DNA of 64,000 nt from DASTFY01 sp963813375 (GTDB taxonomy: Bacteria; Actinomycetota; Acidimicrobiia; Acidimicrobiales; Ilumatobacteraceae), in NCBI GenBank assembly GCA_963813375.1, contig CAWEYT010000010.1:441949-505948 (forward strand), in the 5' to 3' direction. This document shows, one piece after another, positions 38,264 to 47,561 of this stretch; position 1 is the first letter of the stretch; every line of letters starts with the position of its first letter. The position numbers and the translations under genes were made by a program. Under the pieces are notes generated by a model, which did no database searches, was not told where the DNA came from, and saw only the letters and a program-made list of their open reading frames with translations.

Positions 38264-41116
38264 TCAGCTGCAACCGCTGGTGCTGCCGCAACTCGGGCAG
38301 GCGTGGCAGCTCCCGGCCCTGATCATCTGCACGCCGCACTGCATGCACATCGGGGCATCGGCGTGGCGGACGCCCGGCGGCTGCTCCACCGGGGCCGGCG
38401 CGCCCATCCCGAACTCCATCTGGGTGGCCAGCTCGCTCACCGACGGGATGGACTTCGGGTCAGGCACCATCTCGCTGCCGGTCGAGGTCTGGATCACCGA
38501 CTCCTCGACACCGGGCAGCGTGGGCTGCAACCGCTCCTCGATGGAGAAGATGCCCAGCTCCGCCCGCTCCTCGAGGGTCAGATACTCGAGGGCGAGGCGG
38601 CGGAACAGGTAGTCCATGATCGACGAGACGAACCGGATGTCCGGGTCGTCGGTCATGCCGGCCGGCTCGAAGCGCATGTTGGTGAAGGCCTCGACGAAGG
38701 CCCGCAGCGGCACGCCGTACTGCAGCCCGTACGAGATCGACTTGGCGAAGGCATCCATGATCCCCGAGAGCGTGGAGCCCTGCTTGGAGACCGTCAGGAA
38801 GATCTCGCCCGGCCTGCCGTCCGCGTACTCGCCAATGGTGGCGAACCCCTTGCAGTCGGCCACCCTGAACTCGAACGTGCGGCTCGTGCGGGTGCGGGGC
38901 AGCTTCTGCCGCACCGGTTGGGGGATGATCCGCTCGACGATGCGCTCCACGATCTGCGCCGGCGCTCCGGTCGGCGCGGGCATGGCGTCTGCCAACGCAC
39001 CGCTCGCTCCGGCCACCCAGGGCGTGTCGCCCTTCTTGGCGGTCGACAGCGGCTGGGCCACCTTGCAGTTGTCGCGGTAGATGGCCACGGCCTTGAGACC
39101 GAGCTCCCACGACAACAGGTGCAGCGCCTCCACCTCCTCGACGGTGGCCTCCTCCGGCATGTTCACCGTCTTGGAGATGGCGCCCGAGATGAACGGCTGG
39201 ACGGCGCCCATCATCCGGACGTGGCCCTCGTGGTGGATCACGTTGTCGCCCATCGAACAGGCGAACACCGGCAGGTGCTCGCCCGTCACGTGCGGGGCGC
39301 CGACGATCGACTTGTGCTCGTCGATGTAGGCGATGATCTCGTCGACCTGCTGGACCGAGTAGCCGAGCCGGCGCAACGCCCGCGGCACGGTCTGGTTCAC
39401 GATCGACATCGTCCCGCCGCCGACCAGCTTCTTCAGCTTGACCAGCCCCAGATCGGGCTCGATGCCAGTGGTGTCGCAGTCCATCATCAGGCCGATGGTG
39501 CCGGTCGGCGCCAGGACGCTGGCCTGGCTGTTGCGGACGCCGAACTCCTCGCCGCTCGCCACGGCCTCGTCCCAGGCCAGCTGGGCGGCGGACAGCAGGT
39601 CGGCGGGCAGGAGCTCCTCGTCGATGTCGGCCGCGGCGACACGATGCTGGCGGAGCACGCCGAGCATGTGCTCCTCGTTGACGGCGAAGCCGCTGAACGG
39701 CGCCATGCGGCTGGCGATGCGGGCGCTGGTGGCGTAGGCGTGCCCGGTCATCAGTGAGGTGACGGCCGCGGCCCAGGCCCGGCCGGCCTCGCTGTCGTAC
39801 GGGAGCCCGAGAGCCATGAGCATGGCGCCGAGGTTGGCGTAGCCGAGGCCGAGCTGGCGGAAGGCACGGCTGGTCTCGGCGATGGCCGGCGTCGGGTAGT
39901 CGGCGTTGCCGACCAGGATCTCCTGGGCCAGGAACACGACCTCGACCGTGTGGCGGAAGCCGTCGACGTCGAAGCGGCCGTCCTCGTCCAGGTACCTCAG
40001 CAGGTTGATCGACGCGAGGTTGCACGCCGAGTCGTCCAGGTGCATGTACTCCGAGCAAGGGTTGGAGCCGTTGATGCGCCCGGTGGCGTGGGCGGTGTGC
40101 CAGGCGTTGATGGTGGTGTCGAACTGCAGGCCCGGATCGGCGCACTCCCACGCCGCCTGAGCGATCTCACGCCACAGGTCGCGGGCGCGAACGGTCTTGA
40201 GCACCTCACCCGTGGTGACGGCGACGAGATCCCAGGTGGCGTCGTCGAGCACCGCCCGCATGAAGTCGTCCGTGACACGGACGGAGTTGTTGGCGTTCTG
40301 GTACTGGATGGAGAAGGAGTCGGAGCCGTCGAGGTCCATGTCGAACCCGGCGTCACGCAGCACACGGGCCTTGCGCTCCTCCTTCGACTTGCACCAGATG
40401 AACTCCTGCACGTCGGGGTGGTCGACGTTGAGGATGGCCATCTTGGCGGCGCGGCGCGTCTTGCCGCCGGACTTGATGGTGCCTGCGGACGCGTCCGCTC
40501 CCCGCATGAAGCTCACCGGGCCCGAGGCCGTCCCGCCCCCGTTGAGGGGCTCGAGGCTGGAACGGATGCGGGAGAGGTTGACGCCCGATCCCGACCCGCC
40601 CTTGAAGATGACACCCTCTTCCCGGTACCAGTTGAGGATCGAGTCCATGGTGTCGCCCACGGACAGGATGAAGCAGGCGCTGGCCTGCTGCGGCACGCCG
40701 GCCACGCCGATGTTGAACCACACCGGCGAGTTGAAGGCCGCCTTCTGGGTGACCAGGAGGTGCTTGAGCTCGTCGCGGAAGGCGTCGGCCTCGGCGTCGT
40801 CGACGAAGTAGCCGTCGCGAGCGCCCCAGTCGGCGATGGTGTCGACCACGCGGTCGATCACCTGGCGCAGCGACCGCTCGCGCTGCGGGGTGCCGAGCGT
40901 GCCGCGGAAGTACTTCTGGGCGACGATGTTGGTGGCGTTCAGCGACCAGGTCACCGGGAACTCCACGTCCAACTGCTCGAAGGCGACCGCCCCGTCCTTC
41001 CAGTTGGTGATGCGGGAATCACGCCGTTCCCACACCACCTCGTCGTACGGGTGCACCCCTGCCGTCGTGAAGTGACGGGCGATGCCGATGCCGGTGCGCT
41101 CCGGGGCCAAGGACAT
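38264..41116 (-). CDS. nrdJ: Adenosylcobalamin-dependent ribonucleotide reductase
   Basis: 950 residues. It reduces ribonucleotides to deoxyribonucleotides using coenzyme B12. Family blocks are FNSPVWFNIGVAGVPQQASACFIL, GGSGSGVNLSRIRSS, SGGKTRRAAKMAILNVDHPD, and the active region NGSNPCSEYMHLDDSACNLASINL with the catalytic cysteines. The C-terminal zinc-ribbon and redox tail (CMQCGVQM, CHACPSCGS) is present, as in class II NrdJ. ATG 41116 follows GAAGGAG at a good distance; the frame is open further upstream, but that stretch is repetitive leader. Intact despite many frameshifted neighbours. No class I nrdAB is in the window. Confidence 0.97.
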   Translation of the reverse strand: MSLAPERTGIGIARHFTTAGVHPYDEVVWERRDSRITNWKDGAVAFEQLDVEFPVTWSLNATNIVAQKYFRGTLGTPQRERSLRQVIDRVVDTIADWGARDGYFVDDAEADAFRDELKHLLVTQKAAFNSPVWFNIGVAGVPQQASACFILSVGDTMDSILNWYREEGVIFKGGSGSGVNLSRIRSSLEPLNGGGTASGPVSFMRGADASAGTIKSGGKTRRAAKMAILNVDHPDVQEFIWCKSKEERKARVLRDAGFDMDLDGSDSFSIQYQNANNSVRVTDDFMRAVLDDATWDLVAVTTGEVLKTVRARDLWREIAQAAWECADPGLQFDTTINAWHTAHATGRINGSNPCSEYMHLDDSACNLASINLLRYLDEDGRFDVDGFRHTVEVVFLAQEILVGNADYPTPAIAETSRAFRQLGLGYANLGAMLMALGLPYDSEAGRAWAAAVTSLMTGHAYATSARIASRMAPFSGFAVNEEHMLGVLRQHRVAAADIDEELLPADLLSAAQLAWDEAVASGEEFGVRNSQASVLAPTGTIGLMMDCDTTGIEPDLGLVKLKKLVGGGTMSIVNQTVPRALRRLGYSVQQVDEIIAYIDEHKSIVGAPHVTGEHLPVFACSMGDNVIHHEGHVRMMGAVQPFISGAISKTVNMPEEATVEEVEALHLLSWELGLKAVAIYRDNCKVAQPLSTAKKGDTPWVAGASGALADAMPAPTGAPAQIVERIVERIIPQPVRQKLPRTRTSRTFEFRVADCKGFATIGEYADGRPGEIFLTVSKQGSTLSGIMDAFAKSISYGLQYGVPLRAFVEAFTNMRFEPAGMTDDPDIRFVSSIMDYLFRRLALEYLTLEERAELGIFSIEERLQPTLPGVEESVIQTSTGSEMVPDPKSIPSVSELATQMEFGMGAPAPVEQPPGVRHADAPMCMQCGVQMIRAGSCHACPSCGSTSGCS

Positions 41117-41204
41117 GGTCGGCGTCTCCTTCGTCGTCTCAGGGGCTGTGCTGGGCGTTCGGGCTGGTGCGCTCGGTGGCTGGTGGTGCCGCCGTGCACC
41201 GTGT

Positions 41205-41241
41205 TGGAAGCGATGGGTGGAAGCGATTGGGTGGAAGCGAT
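41205..41241 (-). repeat. Three tandem 13-14-bp repeats in the nrdJ leader
   Basis: The plus strand shows TGGAAGCGATGGG, TGGAAGCGATTGGG and TGGAAGCGAT head to tail. They lie between the predicted promoter and the nrdJ start, about 90 bp upstream of the ATG. Confidence 0.7.
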
Positions 41242-41329
41242 CGTACGGGCGGGTCCGGGATGTGGAGGGACGACAGAGGCACCGGCTCGGTCCGGTCCCC
41301 ACTGCGCCTTCCCCGCACCCGGTTCGGGC

Positions 41330-41359
41330 ATTACAGCACTGTAGTTACAGGGGTGTCAA
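41330..41359 (-). promoter_or_regulatory. Candidate nrdJ promoter with overlapping palindrome
   Basis: On the minus strand, TTGACA (41354-41359) and TGTAAT (41330-41335) are separated by 18 bp. The perfect palindrome TACAGCACTGTA (41332-41343) overlaps the -10, a good position for a repressor site. It predicts a leader of about 200 nt before nrdJ. Confidence 0.55.
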
Positions 41360-41714
41360 CGCCTGTGCATCCCCGTCCATTCCGCCGCCGTCCGGCCCGT
41401 CCCGGCCCGGTCGAACCGAGCGCTGTCGCCCGCCCAGCGGGACCCGCCGGGCTGACGCCGTGACGTCGGTGGGTAGGTTCGAGGGCCCTGCGCCCCCCGT
41501 CGATCCACCGGGCCTCCCCCGGGGTCTCGCCCGTACATCCACCCACCTGACGCCACGGCTGCTACGGGCGCCCACCTTACGGAGCCTGGCCTGTGGAACG
41601 GAAGGGGCACATCCTGTGGATTTCCCTGTGAGTTGTCGCCCACTTGTCCCCTGTTGGGCAGCCTGGCGTCGCCGGCACGCGACGTCCGTGACCGCCGTGG
41701 CAGCATCGGTGCCC

Positions 41715-42409
41715 GTGCGCCGCCTCCTGCCCGCCCCCCAGGGCGGCCTCGACGCCGCCGGGCTGGCCGCCGCCTATCAGGACGTCCGACGGGCGCGACG
41801 ACCCGACCGTCCGTGGGTCCTCGTCAACATGATCGCCAGCGTCGACGGGGCCACCGCCGTCGACGGCACCTCCGGCGGCCTCGGAGGACCGGGGGACCGG
41901 GCCGTGTTCTCGGTCATCCGCGGCCTGGCTGACGTGATCCTCGTCGGTGGAGCCACGGTGAGGGCCGAGCACTATGGGCCGCCCCGCCGACCCGATCAGT
42001 CGATCGCCGTCGTGACGAGAGGCGACATGGACTGGACCACGCCGCTGTTCACGAGCGGGTCCGGCATGGCCGTGCTCCCGGAGGACGGGCCCACGGTCCC
42101 CGTGCGAGCGGTGCGGGCCGGCCGGGGCAGGGTCGATCTCCCGGCCGCCGTGGCGCAGTTGCCGGGCGACATCGTGCTGGCCGAGGGCGGGCCGTCGCTC
42201 AACGGTCAACTCGCCGCTGCAGGGCTGGTCGACGAGCTGTGCCTCACGATCGCGCCGCGGCTGGTGAGCGGCAGCGCAGAACGCATCGCTCACGGGCCGG
42301 CGGCCGTCGCGGCCGACGGCCTCGAGCTGGCCCACGTCCTGGAGGACGGCGGGTTCCTCTTCTGCAGGTACGTGCGGCGCGAGGTCCGCGCGAGGTCCCG
42401 CACGGCTGA
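41715..42409 (+). CDS. RibD C-terminal/dihydrofolate-reductase-fold pyrimidine reductase
   Basis: GTG 41715 starts VRRLLPAPQGGLDAAG; an earlier GTG at 41688 is possible. The RibD_C fold is shown by PWVLVNMIASVDGATAVDG, then FSVIRGLADVILVGGATVRAEHY, DIVLAEGGPSLNGQLAAAGLVDELCLTIAPRL and LAHVLEDGGFLFCRYVRR. Such stand-alone reductases use NADPH on riboflavin-type pyrimidines or other substrates. The written frame stays open to 42755, antisense to the LysM gene, which is unlikely to be real. A one-base shift near 42390 gives TGA at about 42409. The exact 3' end is uncertain. Confidence 0.8.
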
Positions 42410-42448
42410 GACTGGCGGTCATCGCTCCGCCACGGCGGGGCCAACGGC

Positions 42449-42847
42449 TCACGGGAGCACCACCCGCTGCCCGACGCGGAGCTCCGCGCCGCCGTTGGCC
42501 GCCACGAGCTGGTGCACGAGGGCTCGCACGTCACCTTCGGGCTGGAGCCGCCGCGCGATCGACCACAAGGTGTCGCCCGGCTGGACGAGGTACCCGCCGG
42601 TTTGGGCTGCGGAAGCCATGGCCGGTGCCGGGCGACGCTCGGGGACGGAGGCAGGGACGTCCCGGAACGCCGCCACGGCCCGGCTGGCCGCCACGGGCGC
42701 CACGAGGAACGTGGCGATGGCGGCGAGGAGCACCGCCAGCCGCCGGCGTCGATAGGTGCGCACCGTGGGTGCGGGGCGCGACGGGACGCGGGCGACGAAC
42801 GCGACACCGGTCATCGCGTCGGCGGTTCGGGTCATGGCGTGGGCCAT
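42449..42847 (-). CDS. LysM-domain membrane protein, probable SOS cell-division inhibitor (YneA/ChiZ-like)
   Basis: 132 residues. A basic N-tail is followed by one membrane helix (LAVLLAAIATFLVAPVAAS, about residues 37-56), then a C-terminal LysM domain (YLVQPGDTLWSIARRLQPEGD; LRVGQRVVLP). Divergent from lexA with four LexA-type boxes between them. In Bacillus (yneA) and Mycobacterium (chiZ, Rv2719c) a LysM protein in exactly this place is SOS-induced and delays septation. The function here is inferred from that synteny and the domain. Confidence 0.82.
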   Translation of the reverse strand: MAHAMTRTADAMTGVAFVARVPSRPAPTVRTYRRRRLAVLLAAIATFLVAPVAASRAVAAFRDVPASVPERRPAPAMASAAQTGGYLVQPGDTLWSIARRLQPEGDVRALVHQLVAANGGAELRVGQRVVLP

Positions 42848-42921
42848 GGCTGCTCCTCATGGGCGGGTGGTTCGGTCTCAGTGGTTCGGTCTCAGCACAG
42901 GTCGGTTCGTGCGGGCACTTC

Positions 42922-42935
42922 CGAACAGGCGTTCG
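42922..42935. promoter_or_regulatory. LexA box
   Basis: CGAACAGGCGTTCG, a perfect GAAC-N4-GTTC palindrome, 75 bp upstream of the LysM gene start. Confidence 0.85.
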
Positions 42936-42946
42936 TCAGGCTGCCA

Positions 42947-42960
42947 CGAACGCCCGTTCG
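42947..42960. promoter_or_regulatory. LexA box
   Basis: CGAACGCCCGTTCG, perfect GAAC-N4-GTTC, in the lexA/LysM intergenic region, 25 bp from the neighbouring box. Confidence 0.85.
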
Positions 42961-42976
42961 GTGTCAAGGCAGAAAG

Positions 42977-42990
42977 CGAACAATTGTTCC
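42977..42990. promoter_or_regulatory. LexA box (lexA autoregulation)
   Basis: CGAACAATTGTTCC, fully symmetric GAACAATTGTTC, about 50 bp before the lexA start. Confidence 0.88.
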
Positions 42991-42992
42991 CG

Positions 42993-43006
42993 GGAACAGA
43001 TGTTTG
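42993..43006. promoter_or_regulatory. Imperfect LexA box
   Basis: GGAACAGATGTTTG: one half-site is GAAC, the other GTTT. It is adjacent to the perfect box at 42977 and may bind cooperatively. Confidence 0.5.
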
Positions 43007-43040
43007 ACGAGCGCGCCGAACACCAGTACCCTGTGGCTCC

Positions 43041-43697
43041 ATGACCGACGCCATGCCCAGTTCGCCCCCGCCGGTGGCCCTCACCAGTCGCCAGCGCGAG
43101 ATCCTGGAGGTGATCGACCGGTACATGCGGGAGCGGGGCTATCCCCCGTCGGTGCGGGAGATCGGCGAAGCCGTCGGCCTGACGTCTCCCTCCACCGTGC
43201 ACAACCATCTGGCGGCGCTGCAGCGTCGGGGCCTCCTGCGGCGTGATCCCACCAAGCCGCGGGCCATCGAGGTGCGGTGGGACCCGTCCTCGGACGCGGC
43301 GCTCGAGCGGCGGCCGTTCCGGTCGGTACCGCTCGTCGGCGACGTGGCCGCGGGAACGGACGTGCTGGCGCAGGAGAACGTGGAGGAACTGCTGCCGCTC
43401 CCGGCGGACTTCGTCGGCGACGGGGAGCTGTTCATGCTCCGGGTCCGGGGCGACTCGATGATCGAAGCCGGCATCCTCGACGGAGACTTCGTCGTCGCCC
43501 GCGCCCAGGAGACGGCCGACAGCGGCGATGTCGTGGTCGCCGGCCTGCCCGGCGAGGAGGCGACCGTCAAGACCTATCGGGCCAAGGGGGCGAAGGTCAC
43601 CCTGGTCCCCGCCAACCCCAGGCTCGAGCCCATGGTGTTCGACGCGGCCGACGTGACCCTCTACGGCAAGGTGGTCACGGTGCTCCGCCGGCTGTGA
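43041..43697 (+). CDS. lexA: LexA repressor
   Basis: 218 residues. The N-terminal winged helix is LTSRQREILEVIDRYMRERGYPPSVREIGEAVGLTSPSTVHNHLAAL. The Ala-Gly autocleavage site lies in VAAGTDVLAQEN, the catalytic Ser in RGDSMIEAGI and the Lys in ATVKTYRAKG. RecA-stimulated self-cleavage relieves repression of SOS genes. It has its own LexA boxes upstream, so it is autoregulated. Convergent with dapE. Confidence 0.97.
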   Translation: MTDAMPSSPPPVALTSRQREILEVIDRYMRERGYPPSVREIGEAVGLTSPSTVHNHLAALQRRGLLRRDPTKPRAIEVRWDPSSDAALERRPFRSVPLVGDVAAGTDVLAQENVEELLPLPADFVGDGELFMLRVRGDSMIEAGILDGDFVVARAQETADSGDVVVAGLPGEEATVKTYRAKGAKVTLVPANPRLEPMVFDAADVTLYGKVVTVLRRL

Positions 43698-43757
43698 TCG
43701 GCTTCGGCTGAAGCGGGGCCGCGGAGCAACCGTGCCGGCTCGACCGGCCGTCGACGG

Positions 43758-44858
43758 TCAGGCGCCGGTGCGGAGGAGGTCGGCCAGGGCCGAGTAGGTC
43801 CGCTCGATGGGCTCGCGGGCGACGTGCTCCTGCGCCGTGTGGGCGAGCGTTGCGTCGCCGGGCCCGAAGTTGGCGGCCGGGATGCCGTGGGCGGCGAAGC
43901 GAGCCACGTCGGTCCAACCGAGCTTCGCCCGCACGGTGAGTGCGTTCCGGCTGATCAGCGCGGCCAGCAACGGGTGGCCCAGGCCTGGCGCGGCTCCGTC
44001 GGCGTAGTCGGCGACGGCCAGCTCGTCGTCGGCTTCCAGCACCGGCACCAGCAGCTCCCTCAGGTGTGCTTCCGCCTCGTCCGGGGTCCGGTCCGGTGCG
44101 AAGCGGTGGTTGACGAGGAGCACCGCCTCGTCGGGCACCACGTTGCCGGCAACCCCGCCCTCGACCCGCACGGCCTGCAGCGCCTCGCGGTACTGGCAAC
44201 CGTCGATGACCGGCTGGCGCCCCTCGTAGCGCCCGAGCCGGTCGAGCACCGGCCCGAGACGGTGGATGGCGTTGCGCCCCATCCACGGCCGGGCCGTGTG
44301 GGCGCGGGCACCGCGGAGGACCACGCGCAGCCGCATGGTGCCCTGGCACCCGGCCTCGATCACGCCGTCGGTCGGCTCGCCGAGCAGCGCGACATCACCG
44401 CGCAGGAGATCGGGCCGTTCCCCGAACAGGCGCCCGAGACCGTTGAAGCGGGCGTCGACCTCCTCGGCTTCGTAGAACACCCACGTGACGTCGACGGCCG
44501 GATCAGGGACACCGCAGGCCAAGGCCAGCATCACGGCGAGACCGGACTTCATGTCAGCGGCGCCACATCCCCAGAGCACGTCGCCTTCCTGCCGGGAGGG
44601 AAGGTTGCCGTTCACGGGGACCGTGTCGGTGTGGCCCGCCACGATCAGGCGGTGGGGCCGGCCGAGCTCGGTCCGCGCCACCAGGTTCGAGCCCACCCGG
44701 TCGACGGTCAACCAGGGCGCGCCGGCGGCCAGCTCGGCTTCCAACAGATCGGTGATGGCCTCCTCGGAGTGGCTCTCCGACGGGATGTCGACCAGATGCG
44801 CGGTCAGGGCCAGCAGATCCCCGAGCGGCGCCCGCCCGACCGACGCCGTCTCGGTCAC
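43758..44858 (-). CDS. dapE: Succinyl-diaminopimelate desuccinylase
   Basis: About 366 residues from GTG 44858, overlapping the dapD stop by 4 bp (GTGA). M20 metallopeptidase features are LIVAGHTDTVPVNG with the zinc His, WGCGAADMKSGLAVML with the bridging Asp, and VFYEAEEVDARFNGLG with the catalytic Glu pair. The last metal His is near the C-terminus (TLAHTAQEHV). It removes succinate from N-succinyl-LL-DAP in the lysine and peptidoglycan pathway. Forms a 2-gene unit with dapD. Confidence 0.92.
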   Translation of the reverse strand: MTETASVGRAPLGDLLALTAHLVDIPSESHSEEAITDLLEAELAAGAPWLTVDRVGSNLVARTELGRPHRLIVAGHTDTVPVNGNLPSRQEGDVLWGCGAADMKSGLAVMLALACGVPDPAVDVTWVFYEAEEVDARFNGLGRLFGERPDLLRGDVALLGEPTDGVIEAGCQGTMRLRVVLRGARAHTARPWMGRNAIHRLGPVLDRLGRYEGRQPVIDGCQYREALQAVRVEGGVAGNVVPDEAVLLVNHRFAPDRTPDEAEAHLRELLVPVLEADDELAVADYADGAAPGLGHPLLAALISRNALTVRAKLGWTDVARFAAHGIPAANFGPGDATLAHTAQEHVAREPIERTYSALADLLRTGA

Positions 44859-45679
44859 AGCGTGGCGCCGTGATCGCGCAGGACGTCGTTGAGCGCGCTC
44901 TTGTCGTGGCGACGACCCTCGTCCAACTGCTTGAGGAGCAGCACGCACGGCAGCCCGAACTCGTGGCCGCCCGGGAAGGTGCGCGGCCGTGTGGCCGCCA
45001 CCGCCACCGTCCACGGTGGGACGACGCCGCGCCCGACCTCCTGGCCGCTCCAGGCCTCGATCACGGGGATGGACCCCGTGAGCACGCAGCCCGCGCCGAG
45101 CACGACCCCGTCACCCACCCGTGCTCCGTCCGCGACCACGCAGCGGCTGCCGATCAGGCACTCGTCGCCCACCATCACCGGTGCGGCGCCCGGCGGTTCG
45201 AGCACCCCACCGATGCCGACGCCGCCGGACAGGTGCACGTTGCGACCGATCTGGGCGCAGCTCCCGACCGTTGCCCACGTGTCCACCATGGAGCCTCGCC
45301 CGACGCGGGCGCCGATGTTGACGTAGCTCGGCATCATGATGACGCCCGGCTCGAGATGCGCCCCCCACCGGGCGCTGGCGCCCGGCACGACCCGTACGCC
45401 GGCCGCCTCGTAGCCCCGCTTCAGTGGGATCTTGTCCGCGTACTCGAACGGACCGAGTTCGACGGTCTCCATCCGACCAAGGCGGAAGAGCAGCAGGATG
45501 GCCAGCCGGAGCCACTCGTGGACCACGACCTCGCCGTCGACGATCTCGGCGACCCGTACCTCGCCCCGGTCGAGGAGGTCGATGGCCTCGTGGACCGTGG
45601 CGCGGGCACTCTCGTCGTCACCCTCGAGGCGATCCCGTTGCTCCCACAGCGCCTCCACCCGGGCAGCGAGATCGGCCAT
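44855..45679 (-). CDS. dapD: Tetrahydrodipicolinate N-succinyltransferase
   Basis: 274 residues. The left-handed beta-helix hexapeptide repeats are evident (VIMMPSYVNIGARVGRGSMVDTWATVGSCAQIGRNVHLSGGVGIGG), and the family end EFGLPCVLLLKQLDEG is present. It succinylates tetrahydrodipicolinate with succinyl-CoA, which commits the pathway to the succinylase branch used with dapC and dapE here. ATG 45679; 4-bp overlap with dapE. Confidence 0.95.
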   Translation of the reverse strand: MADLAARVEALWEQRDRLEGDDESARATVHEAIDLLDRGEVRVAEIVDGEVVVHEWLRLAILLLFRLGRMETVELGPFEYADKIPLKRGYEAAGVRVVPGASARWGAHLEPGVIMMPSYVNIGARVGRGSMVDTWATVGSCAQIGRNVHLSGGVGIGGVLEPPGAAPVMVGDECLIGSRCVVADGARVGDGVVLGAGCVLTGSIPVIEAWSGQEVGRGVVPPWTVAVAATRPRTFPGGHEFGLPCVLLLKQLDEGRRHDKSALNDVLRDHGATL

Positions 45680-45745
45680 GGCCGCAGGCTACAAGCGGGT
45701 CGGTGATGCCCAGCCGACCGCAGGCCGGAGCCGCTGACCGGCGAG

Positions 45746-46186
45746 TCAGCGCTGGACGAAGACCTGGGCGAGGTAGAGCCTGTTGCCCTTCTGCACGGCG
45801 CCGATCCCCATCTCGGTGTAGGCCCAGTTGAGGAGGTTCTCGCGGTGCGGGGCGGAGGCCTGGAGAGCGGCCTGGGCCTGGCTCACGGAGCCGGCCACCG
45901 CCACGTTCTCACCGATGAGCTGCCACCCGGGGCTCACCCCGGCCACGAGGTTGGCGGAGTGGAAGATCGTGTTGGCGTCGGCCATCCGCTGCGCCTGGGC
46001 CTGGGCCTTGAGGTCGAGTTCGTAGGACCTGGGCAGGGCCGGGATCCCGTTGGCCGCCCGGTACTGGTTGACGAGTGTGGCGTCCTCGGCCGCCAGACCG
46101 TTCCCGCCCCCACACGCTGCTGCGACGAGGACCAGGAGCCCGAGAAGAGCGGTCAGCAGGCGGCGCAACGGGCTCGACAGCAGCAT
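45746..46186 (-). CDS. CAP/SCP-domain lipoprotein
   Basis: 146 residues. The signal ends in lipobox VAAAC near residue 25. The CAP domain carries TLVNQYRAANGIPALPRS, the metal-site His region TIFHSANLVAG, the Glu-containing GENVAVAG, and HRENLLNWAYTEMGIGAV. Bacterial CAP proteins are often envelope or spore-associated and of unknown activity. It stands alone between the dapD-dapE pair and the terminator. Confidence 0.87.
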   Translation of the reverse strand: MLLSSPLRRLLTALLGLLVLVAAACGGGNGLAAEDATLVNQYRAANGIPALPRSYELDLKAQAQAQRMADANTIFHSANLVAGVSPGWQLIGENVAVAGSVSQAQAALQASAPHRENLLNWAYTEMGIGAVQKGNRLYLAQVFVQR

Positions 46187-46290
46187 CCGGGTCTCTCCTC
46201 GCCATTCGCGGCCATGACGGCCAGCCCCTCAGACGGTCATCCGACCGACACGAAACCGTAACACGTCCGCGGGCCGATGACACAGGCCGT

Positions 46291-46324
46291 CAAAAAAGCC
46301 CGTACTAGCTGCGCAAACGCAGCT
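46291..46324 (-). terminator. Intrinsic terminator
   Basis: The minus strand forms the perfect 7-bp hairpin AGCTGCG-TTTG-CGCAGCT directly at the stop of the preceding gene, followed by a T6 run (46292-46297). It ends the long leftward recA-to-dapC unit. Confidence 0.75.
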
Positions 46325-47559
46325 CAGGAGGGCGGTGGCGGAGGGGGCGGAGGCAGCGAGGTCCCAGACGACGGCTCCGAGGGCGACGGAAGCGGCGGAG
46401 CCGGCGGACCACCCTGGCCCGGAGGGGCTTGCGGTGGCGTCGATGGCGGTGGCGGGGGGAGGTGCGGGCCGGCGGCCGCGTCGGCCGGGGTCGGGTGGTC
46501 CCAGCCCCGGTCGTCGGCGTCCGTGGCGTCGTCATCCGTCGAACCCGGCTCCACCGGGCGGTCCGGGGGCGGTGGAGGCGGTGGGACGGGTGCCGTGCCC
46601 GCAGGCGGCGGGGCCGGCTCCGTGGTCGGCGCCCCCCACGCATCCTGGCCGGACGGCGGGGCGAACGCGGAGTCGTCGCGGGTGGGTGCGCCCTGTCCCA
46701 CCGGGACGGGCTCGCGGTCGGGGGGCGGCGGGGCCGGCACCGGACCGGGTGGCTCGCCGACCGGCGGCGGGGGCGGCGCGCCCACGGGCGCGGGGACGAC
46801 TGGGGGCACGGGCACCGGCGCGGGCGGGAGCGGCGCACCGGCGTGAAGACCGCGGGCGCCGACGGGTAGGCGGTGGCGGCAGCCATCGCCGCCTCGCGCT
46901 TGCGACGGCTCCGCTTCACGCCGGTGACGATCAGGATGATGAGCCCGAGGATGAGCCCGACGGCGGCCAGAGCCACGGCGCCGAGGATCCACGGCAGGAT
47001 CGTCGACACGACGTCCTTGCCCAGCGCGATGGCGAACTCGCCCTCCCTGCGGGTCTCGACGACCATGCTGTAGGCGCCGGCCTCGTCGACGTCGACGGTA
47101 GCCACCTCGGTACCGCTGAACCCGCTGAAGGAGTAGTCGAGCGACCGCTCGGCCGGCCCGATCGGCAGGGACCGCTCGCCGCTGGTGATGGAGATGTCGA
47201 GTTGGGCCGGCGGATCGTCCTCGCCCTGCACGGCCACTGTCTCGCAGGGCTCGTCGCCGGTGGCACCCGAGCTCCCCGCAGACCTTGCTCTCGCTCTCGT
47301 AGTAGATGGAGTACTCGCCCGGCTTCTCGAAGGTCACGGTCGCCGCGCCGGCGCCGCCCTCCACCTTGAAGCGCCCGAAGTCCTCGATGCTGTTGACCAT
47401 GTTGACGACGCCGGCCGCGCCGAGCGCGGCGCCGCCGAGCAGACCGCCGGCGACGAGGAGCCCTCCGACCCAGTACCAACCCTTGCCCGGCTTGATCTTC
47501 GGGCGTTCTCCCGTCGGTGGGGACGAGTCGCTCGGGACGCTGGGCGGTGGGTAGGACAT
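46324..47559 (-). pseudogene. Membrane protein with proline-rich C-terminal tail, compensated frameshifts
   Basis: ATG 47559 (MSYPPPSVPSDSSPPTGERP). A first membrane helix lies at about residues 28-52. An extracytoplasmic beta-rich domain follows (AATVTFEKPGEYSIYYESES, then LDYSFSGFSGTEVATVDVDEAG), then a second helix (ILGAVALAAVGLILGLIILIV), and a tail of about 170 residues rich in Pro and Asp. The middle part, from about 47265 to 46845, lies in a second frame and the tail returns to the first, so two indels compensate. With correction it is a full-length, plausible protein of unknown function. It overlaps no neighbour and ends at the terminator; dapC ends 2 bp upstream, so co-transcription is likely. 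Confidence 0.7.
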
Positions 47560-47561
47560 GG

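Noticed and set aside
41117..41330. Cobalamin riboswitch or NrdR boxes before nrdJ
   Set aside because: I could not find a B12-box-like block or the paired A/T-rich NrdR consensus; only the palindrome and tandem repeats were seen.
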